Source: Catenovulum adriaticum
GTDB lineage: Bacteria; Pseudomonadota; Gammaproteobacteria; Enterobacterales; Alteromonadaceae
Reading direction: 5' to 3'
DNA length: 64,000 nucleotides
NCBI RefSeq assembly: GCF_026725475.1
Contig: NZ_CP109965.1
Coordinates: 2,914,001 to 2,978,000, forward strand
Shown here: piece by piece, positions 17,512 to 26,425 of the stretch
How the letters are laid out: every line of letters starts with the position of its first letter
How positions within the stretch are numbered: the stretch's first letter is position 1
Made by a program: the position numbers and the translations under genes
The notes under the pieces: model-generated
The model's database searches: none
The model's input: only the letters and a program-made list of their open reading frames with translations
What the model was told of the DNA's origin: nothing

Positions 17512-19428
17512 TTATTTATTTTCAAAAGAATCAGTATGACTTTGATTTTCATCTTCACGGCTTTCCTCGTGGCGAATATAACCAGCCGCTTCTTCAGTTA
17601 ATTTTTCTTTTTGAGCCGGGTCAGAGTCATTAAATTGCACTCGTGATTGTTGGTTAACTTGATAAATAGTTTCAGCATTTTTCAAATCTCCCTCATTTTT
17701 AATTGAAGCGATGGCTTCTCTATTTTTCAAAAACCCTTTAATCTCATCGATGATGGTATTTAACTCTCCACCATTTTTATTTAACTCTAAAATATAACGG
17801 GGCATTTCAAGGTTTTGCGAACCCGTAGTCGCAAAAGTGCTGGTTTTAATTCGGCTACTCAATACCCAAGGAGTGATAGAACTTCGTACCACCACGTTTT
17901 CAGAGCGAGTTGAATCATGAATCGACATCCCGGTTGAAACTTTGCTTTCGGTGTAAGTGCCTTCGGTTTTCATCCACATCAACAAACTACTAAAATGCAT
18001 TTCAGCCCAAAATAATCGACTACCACTGGCTAAAATTTTGCTACCAGAAGCCACTGCTTGCCAACTAAAGAAAATAATTAAAAAGGCGGCGAATAAGTCG
18101 CTTAATTGATAAAGCAAGCTGCTAGCGGTTTCCGCATTAGCATATTCCAACTCAGGCAATAAAGCTTTACCGGATGCATATAGTTCATAGCCCGTTGAAA
18201 ATAGCTGCATCACTAAAAACGCTGAGATAACAGCCAAAACCTGAGCTGCAATAGTGGCAATTAAACGTGTGGTTTTAAAGCTAGCAGAATACTTAATATC
18301 AGCCAATTCGGGCTGCGTTTCTATTAATAACTTCCCTTTAAAGCTACCTTTACCTTGGCTTTGCTCAACTAGTTGAGGGTCAAAATCTTGATATACCCGA
18401 TTAGGAACTTCTTTATAACGACGATTAGCTAAAACAATATTTTCTATATTAATGAAAATTTCGTTTGGGTGGACAGATTCTTGTAAATTATCCCGATATT
18501 CAGAGACTTCCGTAATAGGTGTTGCAAGTTTAAACCTTTCTTTTAATAAAATAACTGAAACAATAATTACCGCTAGGCTAAGTAATAAAAATAAAATTAA
18601 ATTAAACCAAGCGCTGAACGCTGCAGTGCTATCAAATAAAGCTTCAAGATCTTTTAACGTACCTGAATCTAGTTGAGTAAATATATAACCAATTGCAATA
18701 GGCACAATAATAGCAATAGTTACCAACTTAGCTAAGCTTGCAGCTCCTTTTTTATGTAGAGCTCTATTTTTAACATTATTGAGAGAGTTTGCGGTACTGC
18801 GCCATAAAAACGTTAAATAAATCAGTAACAATAAAGACAAAATAGGCACAATATAACGACCACTTTCACCAGCCAATCCGGATTGCGAAATAAAATAAGC
18901 GATCGCAAACGCCAACAACGCAGTAAATGATGATAAAACTAAACCGCCTAACTCCTGAACAAAGTTACGGATCGGGTAAGGTAAAAATACGAGCTTGGGT
19001 AACACCGAGTGAATGAATCTCGAGACCCAGCCAATAGGTTCAACAAAGGTCGTGTTTTTTCGACCCATTAACATCGACTCTAATTCTTGATTGTTGTATG
19101 CCGTTGTTCGCTTTTCGGCCTGAGCATTTTCTTGCTCACTAGGATTAAAATTAAAGGCTAAAGAAGTCGGTACTGAACGACCAACAAAATATTTAAACAG
19201 TTGAAATAGCCCTGTACCTAAATGTTTAAAACCCCAGGTTAATAAAATTAACCCTAACGCGGCATTTGTCCATGCCAAAACCATGTCAGTTTGAAGAGAT
19301 TCTGCTACATCTAGCAGCGGAAAAATCCCCATTAAACAGATTGCGACACCTGCTATCGATTTAACCAAACCTTCGGTTTTAAAAGGATTTTTAATACCGA
19401 GCGTATTAGCACCAAAATCGTAAGCCAT
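17512..19428 (-). CDS. Multi-pass membrane protein of unknown function
   Basis: 638 residues, not recognised. Several hydrophobic segments can be seen: two near residues 24-70 (SIAGVAICLMGIFPLLDV, LAWTNAALGLILLTWGF), a pair around 165-215, one around 240-255, one around 280-300, and two in the 390-480 region (ATIAAQVLAVISAFLVMQLF, LYQLSDLFAAFLIIFFSWQAVA). The C-terminal 150 residues are soluble and end in a highly charged Glu/Asp/Ser tail. It stands alone, flanked on both sides by the repeated sRNA-like units. No catalytic motif was seen. Confidence 0.75.
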   Translation of the reverse strand: MAYDFGANTLGIKNPFKTEGLVKSIAGVAICLMGIFPLLDVAESLQTDMVLAWTNAALGLILLTWGFKHLGTGLFQLFKYFVGRSVPTSLAFNFNPSEQENAQAEKRTTAYNNQELESMLMGRKNTTFVEPIGWVSRFIHSVLPKLVFLPYPIRNFVQELGGLVLSSFTALLAFAIAYFISQSGLAGESGRYIVPILSLLLLIYLTFLWRSTANSLNNVKNRALHKKGAASLAKLVTIAIIVPIAIGYIFTQLDSGTLKDLEALFDSTAAFSAWFNLILFLLLSLAVIIVSVILLKERFKLATPITEVSEYRDNLQESVHPNEIFINIENIVLANRRYKEVPNRVYQDFDPQLVEQSQGKGSFKGKLLIETQPELADIKYSASFKTTRLIATIAAQVLAVISAFLVMQLFSTGYELYASGKALLPELEYANAETASSLLYQLSDLFAAFLIIFFSWQAVASGSKILASGSRLFWAEMHFSSLLMWMKTEGTYTESKVSTGMSIHDSTRSENVVVRSSITPWVLSSRIKTSTFATTGSQNLEMPRYILELNKNGGELNTIIDEIKGFLKNREAIASIKNEGDLKNAETIYQVNQQSRVQFNDSDPAQKEKLTEEAAGYIRHEESREDENQSHTDSFENK

Positions 19429-19542
19429 AAAAGAGTCCTTGTTTATTGTTTTGCTTGAGCTGTATTTTAACGATAATTTTTGAGGTTTGACCAGAAGTTT
19501 TTAGCAAGGGGGCAGATAAGTCTAATTAAATATAAAAAATAC

Positions 19543-19657
19543 AAAAAAAAACCGCTGAATGAATAATTCAAACAGCGGCACACAAGGGAGATACAACAAG
19601 GAATAACATTTAACACACTTACAATTAAATAGACTCAGCCCATTGCATTTAGTTCAA
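19543..19657 (-). ncRNA. Candidate small RNA unit, copy 2
   Basis: Same architecture as the unit at 17406-17504: TTGAAC, exactly 18 bp, TCTATT, GTGTGTTAA, the identical UUGUUGUAUCUCCCUUGU block (19582-19599) and a terminator (CCGCTG...CAGCGG stem with a T9 tail on the minus strand). The stem sequence differs from copy 1 while pairing is kept. No minus-strand gene lies directly upstream, so the unit needs its own promoter. This makes an autonomous RNA more likely than a plain 3' UTR. It ends about 115 bases before the start of the membrane protein gene. Confidence 0.5.
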
Positions 19658-19698
19658 AGCAATTTAAAATATTTTTAATTATTTTTATTGAGCACAAT

Positions 19699-20037
19699 AT
19701 GAAAACTATTTTAATTAACCAACAACCGATCGAATTGTATAAGCTATTAAAACTTGAAGCTTTAGTTTACGGAGGAGGAGAAGCAAAAATGGTGATTGCA
19801 GATGGTCTGGTTAAGCTCAACGGAAAAACTGAAACCCAAAAGCGTAAAAAGATTTTGGCTAACGATGTAATTGAATTTGATGGTGAATCTTTTTTAATAG
19901 AACTTGCACCAGGTATTGAGCTTACCCAGCTAGATAAAATTGAAGCTGAGCGCATAAAACAACTTCGAAAAGTTGAATCTAAACCAAGCGCCTCAAGTAC
20001 AATTAAAAAGGCTAAGCGCCGCCCTATTCAATTTTAA
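19699..20037 (+). CDS. S4-domain RNA-binding protein (YbcJ-like)
   Basis: 112 residues. The first 70 form an S4 RNA-binding fold (LYKLLKLEALVYGGGEAKMVIADGLVKLNGKTETQKRKKI, then DVIEFDGESFLIEL), very like E. coli YbcJ, which is about 70 residues. Here a basic tail follows, ending in KKAKRRPIQF, and is likely to add RNA affinity. The exact RNA target is unknown. It is transcribed away from copy 2 of the repeated sRNA-like unit and convergent with the thioredoxin-like gene. Confidence 0.85.
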   Translation: MKTILINQQPIELYKLLKLEALVYGGGEAKMVIADGLVKLNGKTETQKRKKILANDVIEFDGESFLIELAPGIELTQLDKIEAERIKQLRKVESKPSASSTIKKAKRRPIQF

Positions 20038-20124
20038 TCTGAATTTGTCATCAGAGGTTGCGCTGCGGTTCAATTCAGCTCACCCCTGTTTTTGCTATCA
20101 TCAATATTTAATTTTGGCGATCTT

Positions 20125-20589
20125 TTACTGTTTTATGAGCTCAATAATTTCTTGCTGATACTGAGCTGTTTTTTTGCTGCTAAAGCCAGCATGCATATGC
20201 TTAACTTCGCCATCTCGACCAATAATATAACTGCTTGGCATGCCCACTAGCTGATAAGCTTTTGCAATTTTACTATTAGGGTCGTACACAATTGGAAAAT
20301 TTGCGGGTACTTGTTCAAGAAACTCATCTGCCATTGATTTCTCAACGTCAACATTAACCGCAATTACCGTAAAGCCTTTTTCTTTATATTGCGTTTGTAG
20401 TTCATTTAACCAAGGGAAAGATTTACGACAAGGTGCGCACCAAGACGCCCAAAAGTCGACATAGACCACTTTTCCCTTTAAATCACTTAAACTCGTTTTA
20501 TCATTTATTTTAAAATCCGGTGCAGGCTCTGCCACCGCTGGAGTTATCAACCCAACTAAAAGAACAAAAATACTCAAAATAGATTTCAT
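20125..20589 (-). CDS. TlpA/ResA-like periplasmic thioredoxin
   Basis: 154 residues. An N-terminal signal peptide ends near TPAVA, then a thioredoxin fold carries FWASWCAPCRKS with the redox pair Cys51 and Cys54. A GMPSSYIIGRDG segment holds the cis-proline loop typical of TlpA-like proteins. It probably reduces or isomerises disulfides in the periplasm; the partner is unknown. It is divergent from the gene at 20716 and convergent with the S4-domain gene. Confidence 0.9.
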   Translation of the reverse strand: MKSILSIFVLLVGLITPAVAEPAPDFKINDKTSLSDLKGKVVYVDFWASWCAPCRKSFPWLNELQTQYKEKGFTVIAVNVDVEKSMADEFLEQVPANFPIVYDPNSKIAKAYQLVGMPSSYIIGRDGEVKHMHAGFSSKKTAQYQQEIIELIKQ

Positions 20590-20715
20590 ACGCTAACCTT
20601 TATTAATACACACATTTTTAATAGACAGACATTTAAAGTAAATCATTTCATATGTCGTAAACAAACTCAAAATAACTTATGATTTATCTACAAAATCTCG
20701 ATAAGGAAGACTGCC

Positions 20716-21288
20716 ATGTTAAAACATTTTTTGAGCACAATTATTATCAGTTTAACGTTTAGCTTTGTTTTACAAGCCAAAGATTTAACAAATCAAGAAA
20801 TTGAAAATTGGTTAAGTGCCAGCCCTGAAATTTCAACTTGGCTAAATAAACACAAAGCTATTTTAAATAGCGAAGAGAAAATAAATTTTTTAGAGTCTAG
20901 TCCAAAGCAAGTTTCTGATTACGCGAATAGAGTTTTAAAAAAACATGATTTATATGCACCTTTAAAAGCTAATTTAAACCAATATGGTTTTAGTAACTTA
21001 GATCGTTTTTTTGAAGTGCAAACACAAATTGTTCAAGCTTATATGGCAGTATCAGTTGAACAAGCTAATATTCCGTCATCAATGAACCAAGAGCTCTTAA
21101 ATGCTTTAGCTGATCTTGAAAAAGCGGAAGGATTAACGGCTGAGCAAAAAGCTCAAATGAAAAAACAAATGACTCAAATGATGGGGCAAGTAATGAAAAT
21201 GCAAGGTTCGCCTAAAAACCAAAATGATCGCGAAAAAATAACGCCTTACCTTGATAAAATTTCAGCCGCTTTTGAGCAATTTCAGTAG
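20716..21288 (+). CDS. Small exported protein of unknown function
   Basis: 190 residues, not recognised. An N-terminal signal peptide (MLKHFLSTIIISLTFSFVLQA) is followed by an all-helical, charged protein with a Met/Gln-rich stretch near residues 148-165 (QMKKQMTQMMGQVMKMQ). A strong AAGGAAG ribosome binding site supports the start. It precedes the ion-channel gene by about 30 bases and may share its transcript. Periplasmic location is inferred from the signal peptide. Confidence 0.75.
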   Translation: MLKHFLSTIIISLTFSFVLQAKDLTNQEIENWLSASPEISTWLNKHKAILNSEEKINFLESSPKQVSDYANRVLKKHDLYAPLKANLNQYGFSNLDRFFEVQTQIVQAYMAVSVEQANIPSSMNQELLNALADLEKAEGLTAEQKAQMKKQMTQMMGQVMKMQGSPKNQNDREKITPYLDKISAAFEQFQ

Positions 21289-21319
21289 TCAACAAATTTA
21301 ATTGGATCAATTAAATACA

Positions 21320-22111
21320 ATGCAAAAACAAGATAAACATCAGCTTAATCACCAACACGTGCCCGGCCCTTTTGATATTGCAATGATGCTGTTATCCGCA
21401 TTTGCGATGATTATTGTTATTTGCATATTTGTTGCACCAATTGATGCTGAAACACGGCGGTTACTGCTTTCAATTGATACTTTCATTTGTTTTGTATTTA
21501 TTATCCATTTTATTATCAGCACAATTAAAGCTGACAGCAAAGTGACTTATTTTAAACGTCACTGGCTAGAGCTATTGGCGAGTGTTCCTTTAATTGAACA
21601 ACTTAGGTTATTAAGATTACTGCAAATTTTTCGTGTAATAAAAATGCTAACCTTAGCCAAAGATGTATTTATTCCAATGCTAGCTAAACGCATTCAAACT
21701 ACAATGGCTGGCTTATTGGTATTTATGATCACTATTGTGGCAAGCAGCGCAGTCGCCATTTTTATCATCGAAAGTGATAACCCTGACAGTAATATAAAAA
21801 CGGCTGAAGATGCGCTATGGTGGGGGTTAGTTACCATCTCGACTGTGGGTTATGGCGATTATTATCCCGTAACCTCAGCAGGCAGGTTAATCAGCAGCAT
21901 TTTAATTATTAGCGGAGTGAGTTTATTTGGTGTTATCTCTGGTTATATCGCTTCTAGCTTTTCGCGACCATCAGCAGCAGAAGAGCAAGAAGAAGAAACA
22001 GATCGCGCTATTTTAAAACAATTATTAATAGAAAACCGCCAGCTCAAACACGAAATGCAAGCAGAGCTAAAGCAGCTAAGAACAGAACTCGAAAAATTTA
22101 AACAAGAGTGA
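21320..22111 (+). CDS. Voltage-gated-type potassium channel
   Basis: 263 residues from the ATG at 21320; a TTG at 21302 is possible, and neither has a clear ribosome binding site. Transmembrane segments are followed by an S4-like basic helix (RLLRLLQIFRVIKMLTLAKD) and the K+ selectivity filter in TISTVGYGDYYPVT before a last membrane helix. The C-terminus is a coiled-coil-prone Glu/Gln/Leu-rich tail (ENRQLKHEMQAELKQLRTELEKF), likely to help tetramer assembly. It acts in the inner membrane. No ligand-binding (RCK) domain is present. Confidence 0.9.
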   Translation: MQKQDKHQLNHQHVPGPFDIAMMLLSAFAMIIVICIFVAPIDAETRRLLLSIDTFICFVFIIHFIISTIKADSKVTYFKRHWLELLASVPLIEQLRLLRLLQIFRVIKMLTLAKDVFIPMLAKRIQTTMAGLLVFMITIVASSAVAIFIIESDNPDSNIKTAEDALWWGLVTISTVGYGDYYPVTSAGRLISSILIISGVSLFGVISGYIASSFSRPSAAEEQEEETDRAILKQLLIENRQLKHEMQAELKQLRTELEKFKQE

Positions 22112-22168
22112 TCATTTAGCCTGTGTCATTCGTATAGGTTATATCAAACATCCGATATAACCTAAAGT

Positions 22169-22687
22169 ATGCTAGCCAGAATTCCGTATCAGTACATCAT
22201 CAACTTTGCTTTATTTCAAACTATTTGGTTTGCTGGTGCACTTTGGGCCAATAGCTCACTTTGGATAACACTGCCCTGTCTGATAGCACTATGTTTAAAT
22301 ATTAAAATCGGCGTGACAGATCTTAAGCTTTTATCAATTTGTGCAGTTTTAGGTCTTATTATCGACGGTAGCTTAATCCAATCTGGCTTATTTATTTTAC
22401 CTTCAACATCTTCTTGGCTGCCATTATGGTTGTGGCTTATTTGGCTCGCGTTTGCTTTAACACTCAGGCATTCATTAAGCTATATTATCGGCAATACAAA
22501 ACTCGCCTTTGTGGCTGGCGCTATTTTTGGGCCTGTTGCTTACAACGGTGGTAAAGCCCTTGGGGCAATCGAGTTTGGCTTGCCTAATTGGGTTATCAGT
22601 TTGATTTTAGCGTCGATTTGGGGCGTTATCATGTTGGGGTTATCGCTGTGGTTAAAACACCAACCATCAACCACCGCTTGTAACTAA
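22169..22687 (+). CDS. DUF2878 family membrane protein
   Basis: 172 residues, almost entirely hydrophobic, with about five or six membrane spans. The internal pattern matches DUF2878: N-terminal FALFQTIWFAGALWAN, central LRHSLSYIIGNTKLAFVAGAIFGPVAYNGGKALGAI. The function is not known. It lies 12 bases before a DUF3833 lipoprotein gene, a pairing often found with lipid- or cyclopropane-fatty-acid-linked gene sets. The other usual members are not beside it here. Confidence 0.82.
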   Translation: MLARIPYQYIINFALFQTIWFAGALWANSSLWITLPCLIALCLNIKIGVTDLKLLSICAVLGLIIDGSLIQSGLFILPSTSSWLPLWLWLIWLAFALTLRHSLSYIIGNTKLAFVAGAIFGPVAYNGGKALGAIEFGLPNWVISLILASIWGVIMLGLSLWLKHQPSTTACN

Positions 22688-22699
22688 GGAACTTCTAAT

Positions 22700-23227
22700 A
22701 TGCATTACTTTAAAATTTTCATTTTATGCTTAAATTGCTTTTGGCTGAACGCCTGCTCGACTCACGTAAGTGATTACACAAACAGTTCGCCAGATTTTAA
22801 ATTAGAACACTACTTTAACGGCAATATAAAAGCTTGGGGCATATTGCAAAATTATAGTGGTAAAGTTAGCCGACGATTTACCGTTGATATCAAAGCGAAA
22901 TGGGACGGTAATCAAGGTGAATTAAAAGAGTATTTCGAATTTGATGATGGTGAAAAACAAACCAGAATTTGGACACTCACAAAAATTGCAAATGGCGTAT
23001 ACGAAGGGCAGGCAAATGATGTAATTGGCACCGCGCAAATTAAACAAGTCGGTATGGCGGTTAATTTGCAGTATCAATTAAGCGTTCCTGTTGACGGAGA
23101 CAGCTATATATTTACCATTGATGATTGGATGTACCAAATTGACGATAAGCGGGTATTTAATAAGTCGACACTTTCTAAGCTGGGTGTAGAAGTCGCTCAA
23201 TTGACGATTTTCTTTGAAAAACAGTAA
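22700..23227 (+). CDS. DUF3833 family lipoprotein
   Basis: 175 residues. A lipobox-like LNAC at residues 16-19 ends the signal sequence. The mature part begins with PDFKLEHYFNGNIKAWGILQNYSGKVSRRF, the hallmark of DUF3833, and continues with a beta-rich lipocalin-like fold (EYFEFDDGEKQTRIWTLTK, DDWMYQIDDKRVFNKSTLSKLGVEV). The biochemical function is unknown; a lipid-related role is inferred from the usual neighbours of the family. An AAGGAA site precedes the ATG. Confidence 0.88.
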   Translation: MHYFKIFILCLNCFWLNACSTHVSDYTNSSPDFKLEHYFNGNIKAWGILQNYSGKVSRRFTVDIKAKWDGNQGELKEYFEFDDGEKQTRIWTLTKIANGVYEGQANDVIGTAQIKQVGMAVNLQYQLSVPVDGDSYIFTIDDWMYQIDDKRVFNKSTLSKLGVEVAQLTIFFEKQ

Positions 23228-23293
23228 CACAACTGGACTTTTTGTAAGCTATCTTTCATTATTGCCATTTGTTTCTCTCAAATCAGATATTTT

Positions 23294-23773
23294 ATGGCAC
23301 ATATCGCAATTTACCCGGGCACCTTTGATCCTATCACCAATGGACATTTAGATTTAATAGAGCGCACCAGCAAGTTATTTAACCAAGTGATAGTTGCAGT
23401 TGCCAATAATTCTAGTAAACAGCCATTATTCGACTTAACTGAAAGAGTCGAATTGGTGGAACAAGTCATCAAACCACTTCATAATGTCAAAGTAATTGGT
23501 TTTAGTGGTTTATTGGTTGATTTAGCAAAAGAACATAAAGCTGATGTTTTGGTACGTGGTGTTAGAGCCGTGGCCGACTTTGAGTATGAGTTTCAGCTAA
23601 CTAATGTCAACCGTAATTTACACCCTGCGTTAGAAACTATTTTTTTAACTCCGCTTGAGAAAAATTCTTATATCTCCTCCACTATAGTGAAAGAAGTCGC
23701 TAAACATGGGGGCAAAGTTGCTGATTTTGTGGCACCAAAAATTGAACAAGCCCTTAAAATTAAATTCAGTTAA
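23294..23773 (+). CDS. coaD: Phosphopantetheine adenylyltransferase
   Basis: 159 residues, full length. It catalyses the fourth step of coenzyme A synthesis, joining 4'-phosphopantetheine and ATP. The nucleotidyltransferase TFDPITNGHLDL motif (T/HxGH type) is at about 10-21, and VRGVRAVADFEYEFQLTNVNR and EKNSYISSTIVKEVAKHGG are typical. The ATG lies after a T-rich leader without a strong ribosome binding site. It converges with the acyltransferase gene. Confidence 0.97.
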   Translation: MAHIAIYPGTFDPITNGHLDLIERTSKLFNQVIVAVANNSSKQPLFDLTERVELVEQVIKPLHNVKVIGFSGLLVDLAKEHKADVLVRGVRAVADFEYEFQLTNVNRNLHPALETIFLTPLEKNSYISSTIVKEVAKHGGKVADFVAPKIEQALKIKFS

Positions 23774-23798
23774 TAAGGGCATATATTTAATCTAAAAA

Positions 23799-24554
23799 TT
23801 AGGCTAGCGCGAACTTAGGTGCTGATTGCGTTTGCATAAGATGTGGATGAAAAAAGTTATGAAAAGCAGGATAAATCGCACTTTGCACCTTTTCCATAAA
23901 TATTTTAGTCGACAACTTGGTACTTTGTTCTGCGCTAAATAACCCTGCGCGGTACAAACATCGCTGTGAAACTGTTTGATTATCCAGCTCAATAGTCACT
24001 TTTTCTGTTGTTTCAACCATTTGAAAACCAAATAATTTTAATGCTCTTGCCATTTTCCGTTCAATAAAAATATAAGCTGAATTTACCCCTATATGCTCAC
24101 AAATAACATTGATTGACAAAAATAAAGCTCTAAAAATGAGTGCATTAATGTTTAGTCCTTGCAAGCGATGCCTAAAATCAGGGCAAACGACTAAGCGAGA
24201 TATTTCGTGGCTTTTAGCTTGAACAGGATAATCTGGTATATAACTTGAAAAAGGCAATTTATGCTGCAAGTTAGGAGAAACTAAACGAACACAACCGACC
24301 ACTTCACCTGTGGCTTTATAAGTTACAATGCAATGAATCGCATCGTGATCAAACTCATCGCTTTCAAGTCCACTATCGAGTTGAGTTGATCGTTTTGAAA
24401 AATAGCCTAACTGCTGACAAAAAACTTTATGCCTTAATTTAAAAGCCTGCTTTAACTCTATCGGGCTTGGAATTTTAATATCAAAAAGATTAAAAAATAT
24501 GTCACTAGGTGAATCAGTAAAATTTTGGTTTGGGATGCGCTGTGCGTGTAGCAT
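23799..24554 (-). CDS. PEP-CTERM/exosortase system-associated acyltransferase
   Basis: 251 residues from the ATG at 24554, preceded by GAAGAGGA. It has the N-acyltransferase fold of the exosortase-associated family (TIGR03694 type), related to LuxI and FeeM proteins. Visible are FKLRHKVFCQQLGYF near the N-terminus, FDHDAIHCIVTYKATGEVVGCVRLV, and HEISRLVVCPDFRHR. These enzymes are predicted to transfer acyl groups from acyl-ACP to an amino compound; the product is unknown. No exosortase or PEP-CTERM gene is present in the window, so the gene is an orphan here. Confidence 0.85.
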   Translation of the reverse strand: MLHAQRIPNQNFTDSPSDIFFNLFDIKIPSPIELKQAFKLRHKVFCQQLGYFSKRSTQLDSGLESDEFDHDAIHCIVTYKATGEVVGCVRLVSPNLQHKLPFSSYIPDYPVQAKSHEISRLVVCPDFRHRLQGLNINALIFRALFLSINVICEHIGVNSAYIFIERKMARALKLFGFQMVETTEKVTIELDNQTVSQRCLYRAGLFSAEQSTKLSTKIFMEKVQSAIYPAFHNFFHPHLMQTQSAPKFALA

Positions 24555-24996
24555 CAAGCAAGTCCTCTTCGTTAACTATTCTATTTGAATTAGACCTGAT
24601 GATTAGATGAAGCAATCAACCTAAAATTAAATTGGCTCATTTATTAAAAATTAATACTACAAACAAAATTAATCTTCTGAGTCGACTCCTTTATAACAAT
24701 AACTGCTAGTTTCCATACTGAACGTGTATAAACTGAACTGCTAAATGAAAATCGCTTTTCATTTAAAGATTCAGTGACCGGTCAATTTAATCTGACTTTT
24801 TATCTAAAAACATCAGTATTAACATTAATATGTTAATTAATTTTTACATATTAACATTACTTTTGAGCGTTATGTAAGTATAAAAACGTGAATCAAGTCT
24901 ACTTTTTTAAACTAAATTCATAATTCAATCTAATTTTAAATGAACCTTGGCCAATTACCAGCTTAACTAGCGTTTTATTTTTGATCCGCTGTTTAT
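24555..24996. promoter_or_regulatory. Intergenic region with several palindromes upstream of the acyltransferase
   Basis: No gene was seen in these 442 bases, which hold only the acyltransferase promoter side and the argA 3' side. Three symmetric elements stand out. A hairpin at 24742-24765 has 10-bp arms (TAAATGAAAA) around TCGC. A perfect palindrome, TGACCGGTCA, is at 24775-24784. TTAACAT-TAAT-ATGTTAA is at 24819-24836, with another TTAACAT at 24851-24857. They are spaced like operators for a regulator of the acyltransferase gene; the regulator is not known. Confidence 0.45.
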
Positions 24997-26328
24997 TTAT
25001 AAACTGAAAACTAAAATTTTAGATTTTCGCTGATAATTATATAAAGCTTGTTTTTGGCTAGGTAAATCTTCTACCGTCCCTAATTGAAAGCCCTGCTCCA
25101 TAAACCAATGAATGCTACGTGTCGTTAACGCAAACACGCGCTTATAATTTTGTTTGCGTGCTTTTAATAATATGTGTTTAAGCAGCATAGCGCCGCGATC
25201 CGCATCTCTATATTGAGGGTGGACAGCTAAACACGCAAACTCACCAACTTGATCTTCGGTAAACGGATATAAGGCAGCGCAGCCTATAACCAACCCATCA
25301 CGTTCAATAATAATGAAATGATCAATTTCCATTTCTAATTGCTCTCGTGAGCGACGAACTAAGAGCCCTTGCTCTTCTAGAGGGCGAATAGTATCTAAAA
25401 TCCCGCCAATATCACCTATAGTTGCGCTACGCAGTTTTTCAGCGGGCTCTGTTACAATTTGAGTCCCTATGCCGTCTCGTGAAAATAGTTCTTGTAGCAA
25501 TGAGCCGTTAATTTGATAACTCACTAAGTGAGAACGAGGCACTCCGGCTCGTGCGGCAGTGATAGCAGCATTTAAAAATGCTAATGTAGCAGAGCAAGCG
25601 TCATCATCTTGATCCATTTGCTCATAAATTGCTTGCGCATCGTTAGGCATTAACTCAGCAATAATATTGCCAGCTTCATCCGCAATACCATTACTGTCGC
25701 TAAAGCCTATCATTTTGTCGGCTTTAAGTTTTATCGCAACTTGAGTCGCAATTTCTTCCGCGGTTAAATTAAAGCTCTCCCCTGTAATCGATGCTGCAAT
25801 AGGGCCTAACAAGACAATACCGTGAGAATCGAGTTGACGGCTAATGCCTGATACATCAATTCGTCTCACTTTACCTGTATGATGGTAATCAACACCTTCA
25901 TCAATCCCTAAAGGTTGAGCGATAACAAAATTACCGCTAATGACATTAATTTGTGCGCCTTGCATTGGGGTATTGCTTAAACTCATTGATAAACGGGCGG
26001 TAATGTCTAACATCAAGCCGCCGGCGACTTGCTTAATTAATGACAGCAAAGAATCGTCAGTTACTCGAATTCGTTTGTGATATTCACTACTCAAACCCGC
26101 ATTGTCGATTGAGCTGTTAATTTGTGGGCGAGCGCCATAAACCAAAACAATTTTAATGCCCAAACTATTAAGCAAGGCAATATCATTAATAATATCGTGA
26201 AAACCAGGTTGAGAAATTGCTTCACCGCCTAACATCACCACAAAAGTTTTCCCTCGGTGGGCGTTAACATAAGGAGCAGATTGGCGAAAGCCATCTACTA
26301 GTTCGGTGGTGCGCACATTTCTTTCCAT
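24997..26328 (-). CDS. argA: N-acetylglutamate synthase
   Basis: 443 residues, normal for ArgA. It makes N-acetylglutamate from glutamate and acetyl-CoA, the first arginine step. The amino-acid-kinase-like domain (FVVMLGGEAISQPGF, KIVLVYGARPQINSS) covers about 1-290, and a GNAT domain (EFACLAVHPQYRDADRGAMLLKHIL) forms the C-terminus. It lies downstream of argH but behind a terminator, so it is probably transcribed on its own. In vibrios a related domain is fused to ArgH; here argH is not fused. Confidence 0.96.
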   Translation of the reverse strand: MERNVRTTELVDGFRQSAPYVNAHRGKTFVVMLGGEAISQPGFHDIINDIALLNSLGIKIVLVYGARPQINSSIDNAGLSSEYHKRIRVTDDSLLSLIKQVAGGLMLDITARLSMSLSNTPMQGAQINVISGNFVIAQPLGIDEGVDYHHTGKVRRIDVSGISRQLDSHGIVLLGPIAASITGESFNLTAEEIATQVAIKLKADKMIGFSDSNGIADEAGNIIAELMPNDAQAIYEQMDQDDDACSATLAFLNAAITAARAGVPRSHLVSYQINGSLLQELFSRDGIGTQIVTEPAEKLRSATIGDIGGILDTIRPLEEQGLLVRRSREQLEMEIDHFIIIERDGLVIGCAALYPFTEDQVGEFACLAVHPQYRDADRGAMLLKHILLKARKQNYKRVFALTTRSIHWFMEQGFQLGTVEDLPSQKQALYNYQRKSKILVFSL

Positions 26329-26370
26329 CGTTTTCTCAGCTATTAAAATCAGTTACTTATAAAATATACA

Positions 26371-26397
26371 AAAAAGCTAGTCGATTGACTAGCTTTT
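26371..26397 (-). terminator. Intrinsic terminator after argH
   Basis: AAAAGCTAGTC / GATT / GACTAGCTTTT stem. On the minus strand it is followed by a T-rich tract, ending the argCBFGH transcript before argA. Confidence 0.88.
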
Positions 26398-26425
26398 GCA
26401 AAGAGACAAGTGACGCAATTAAGCA

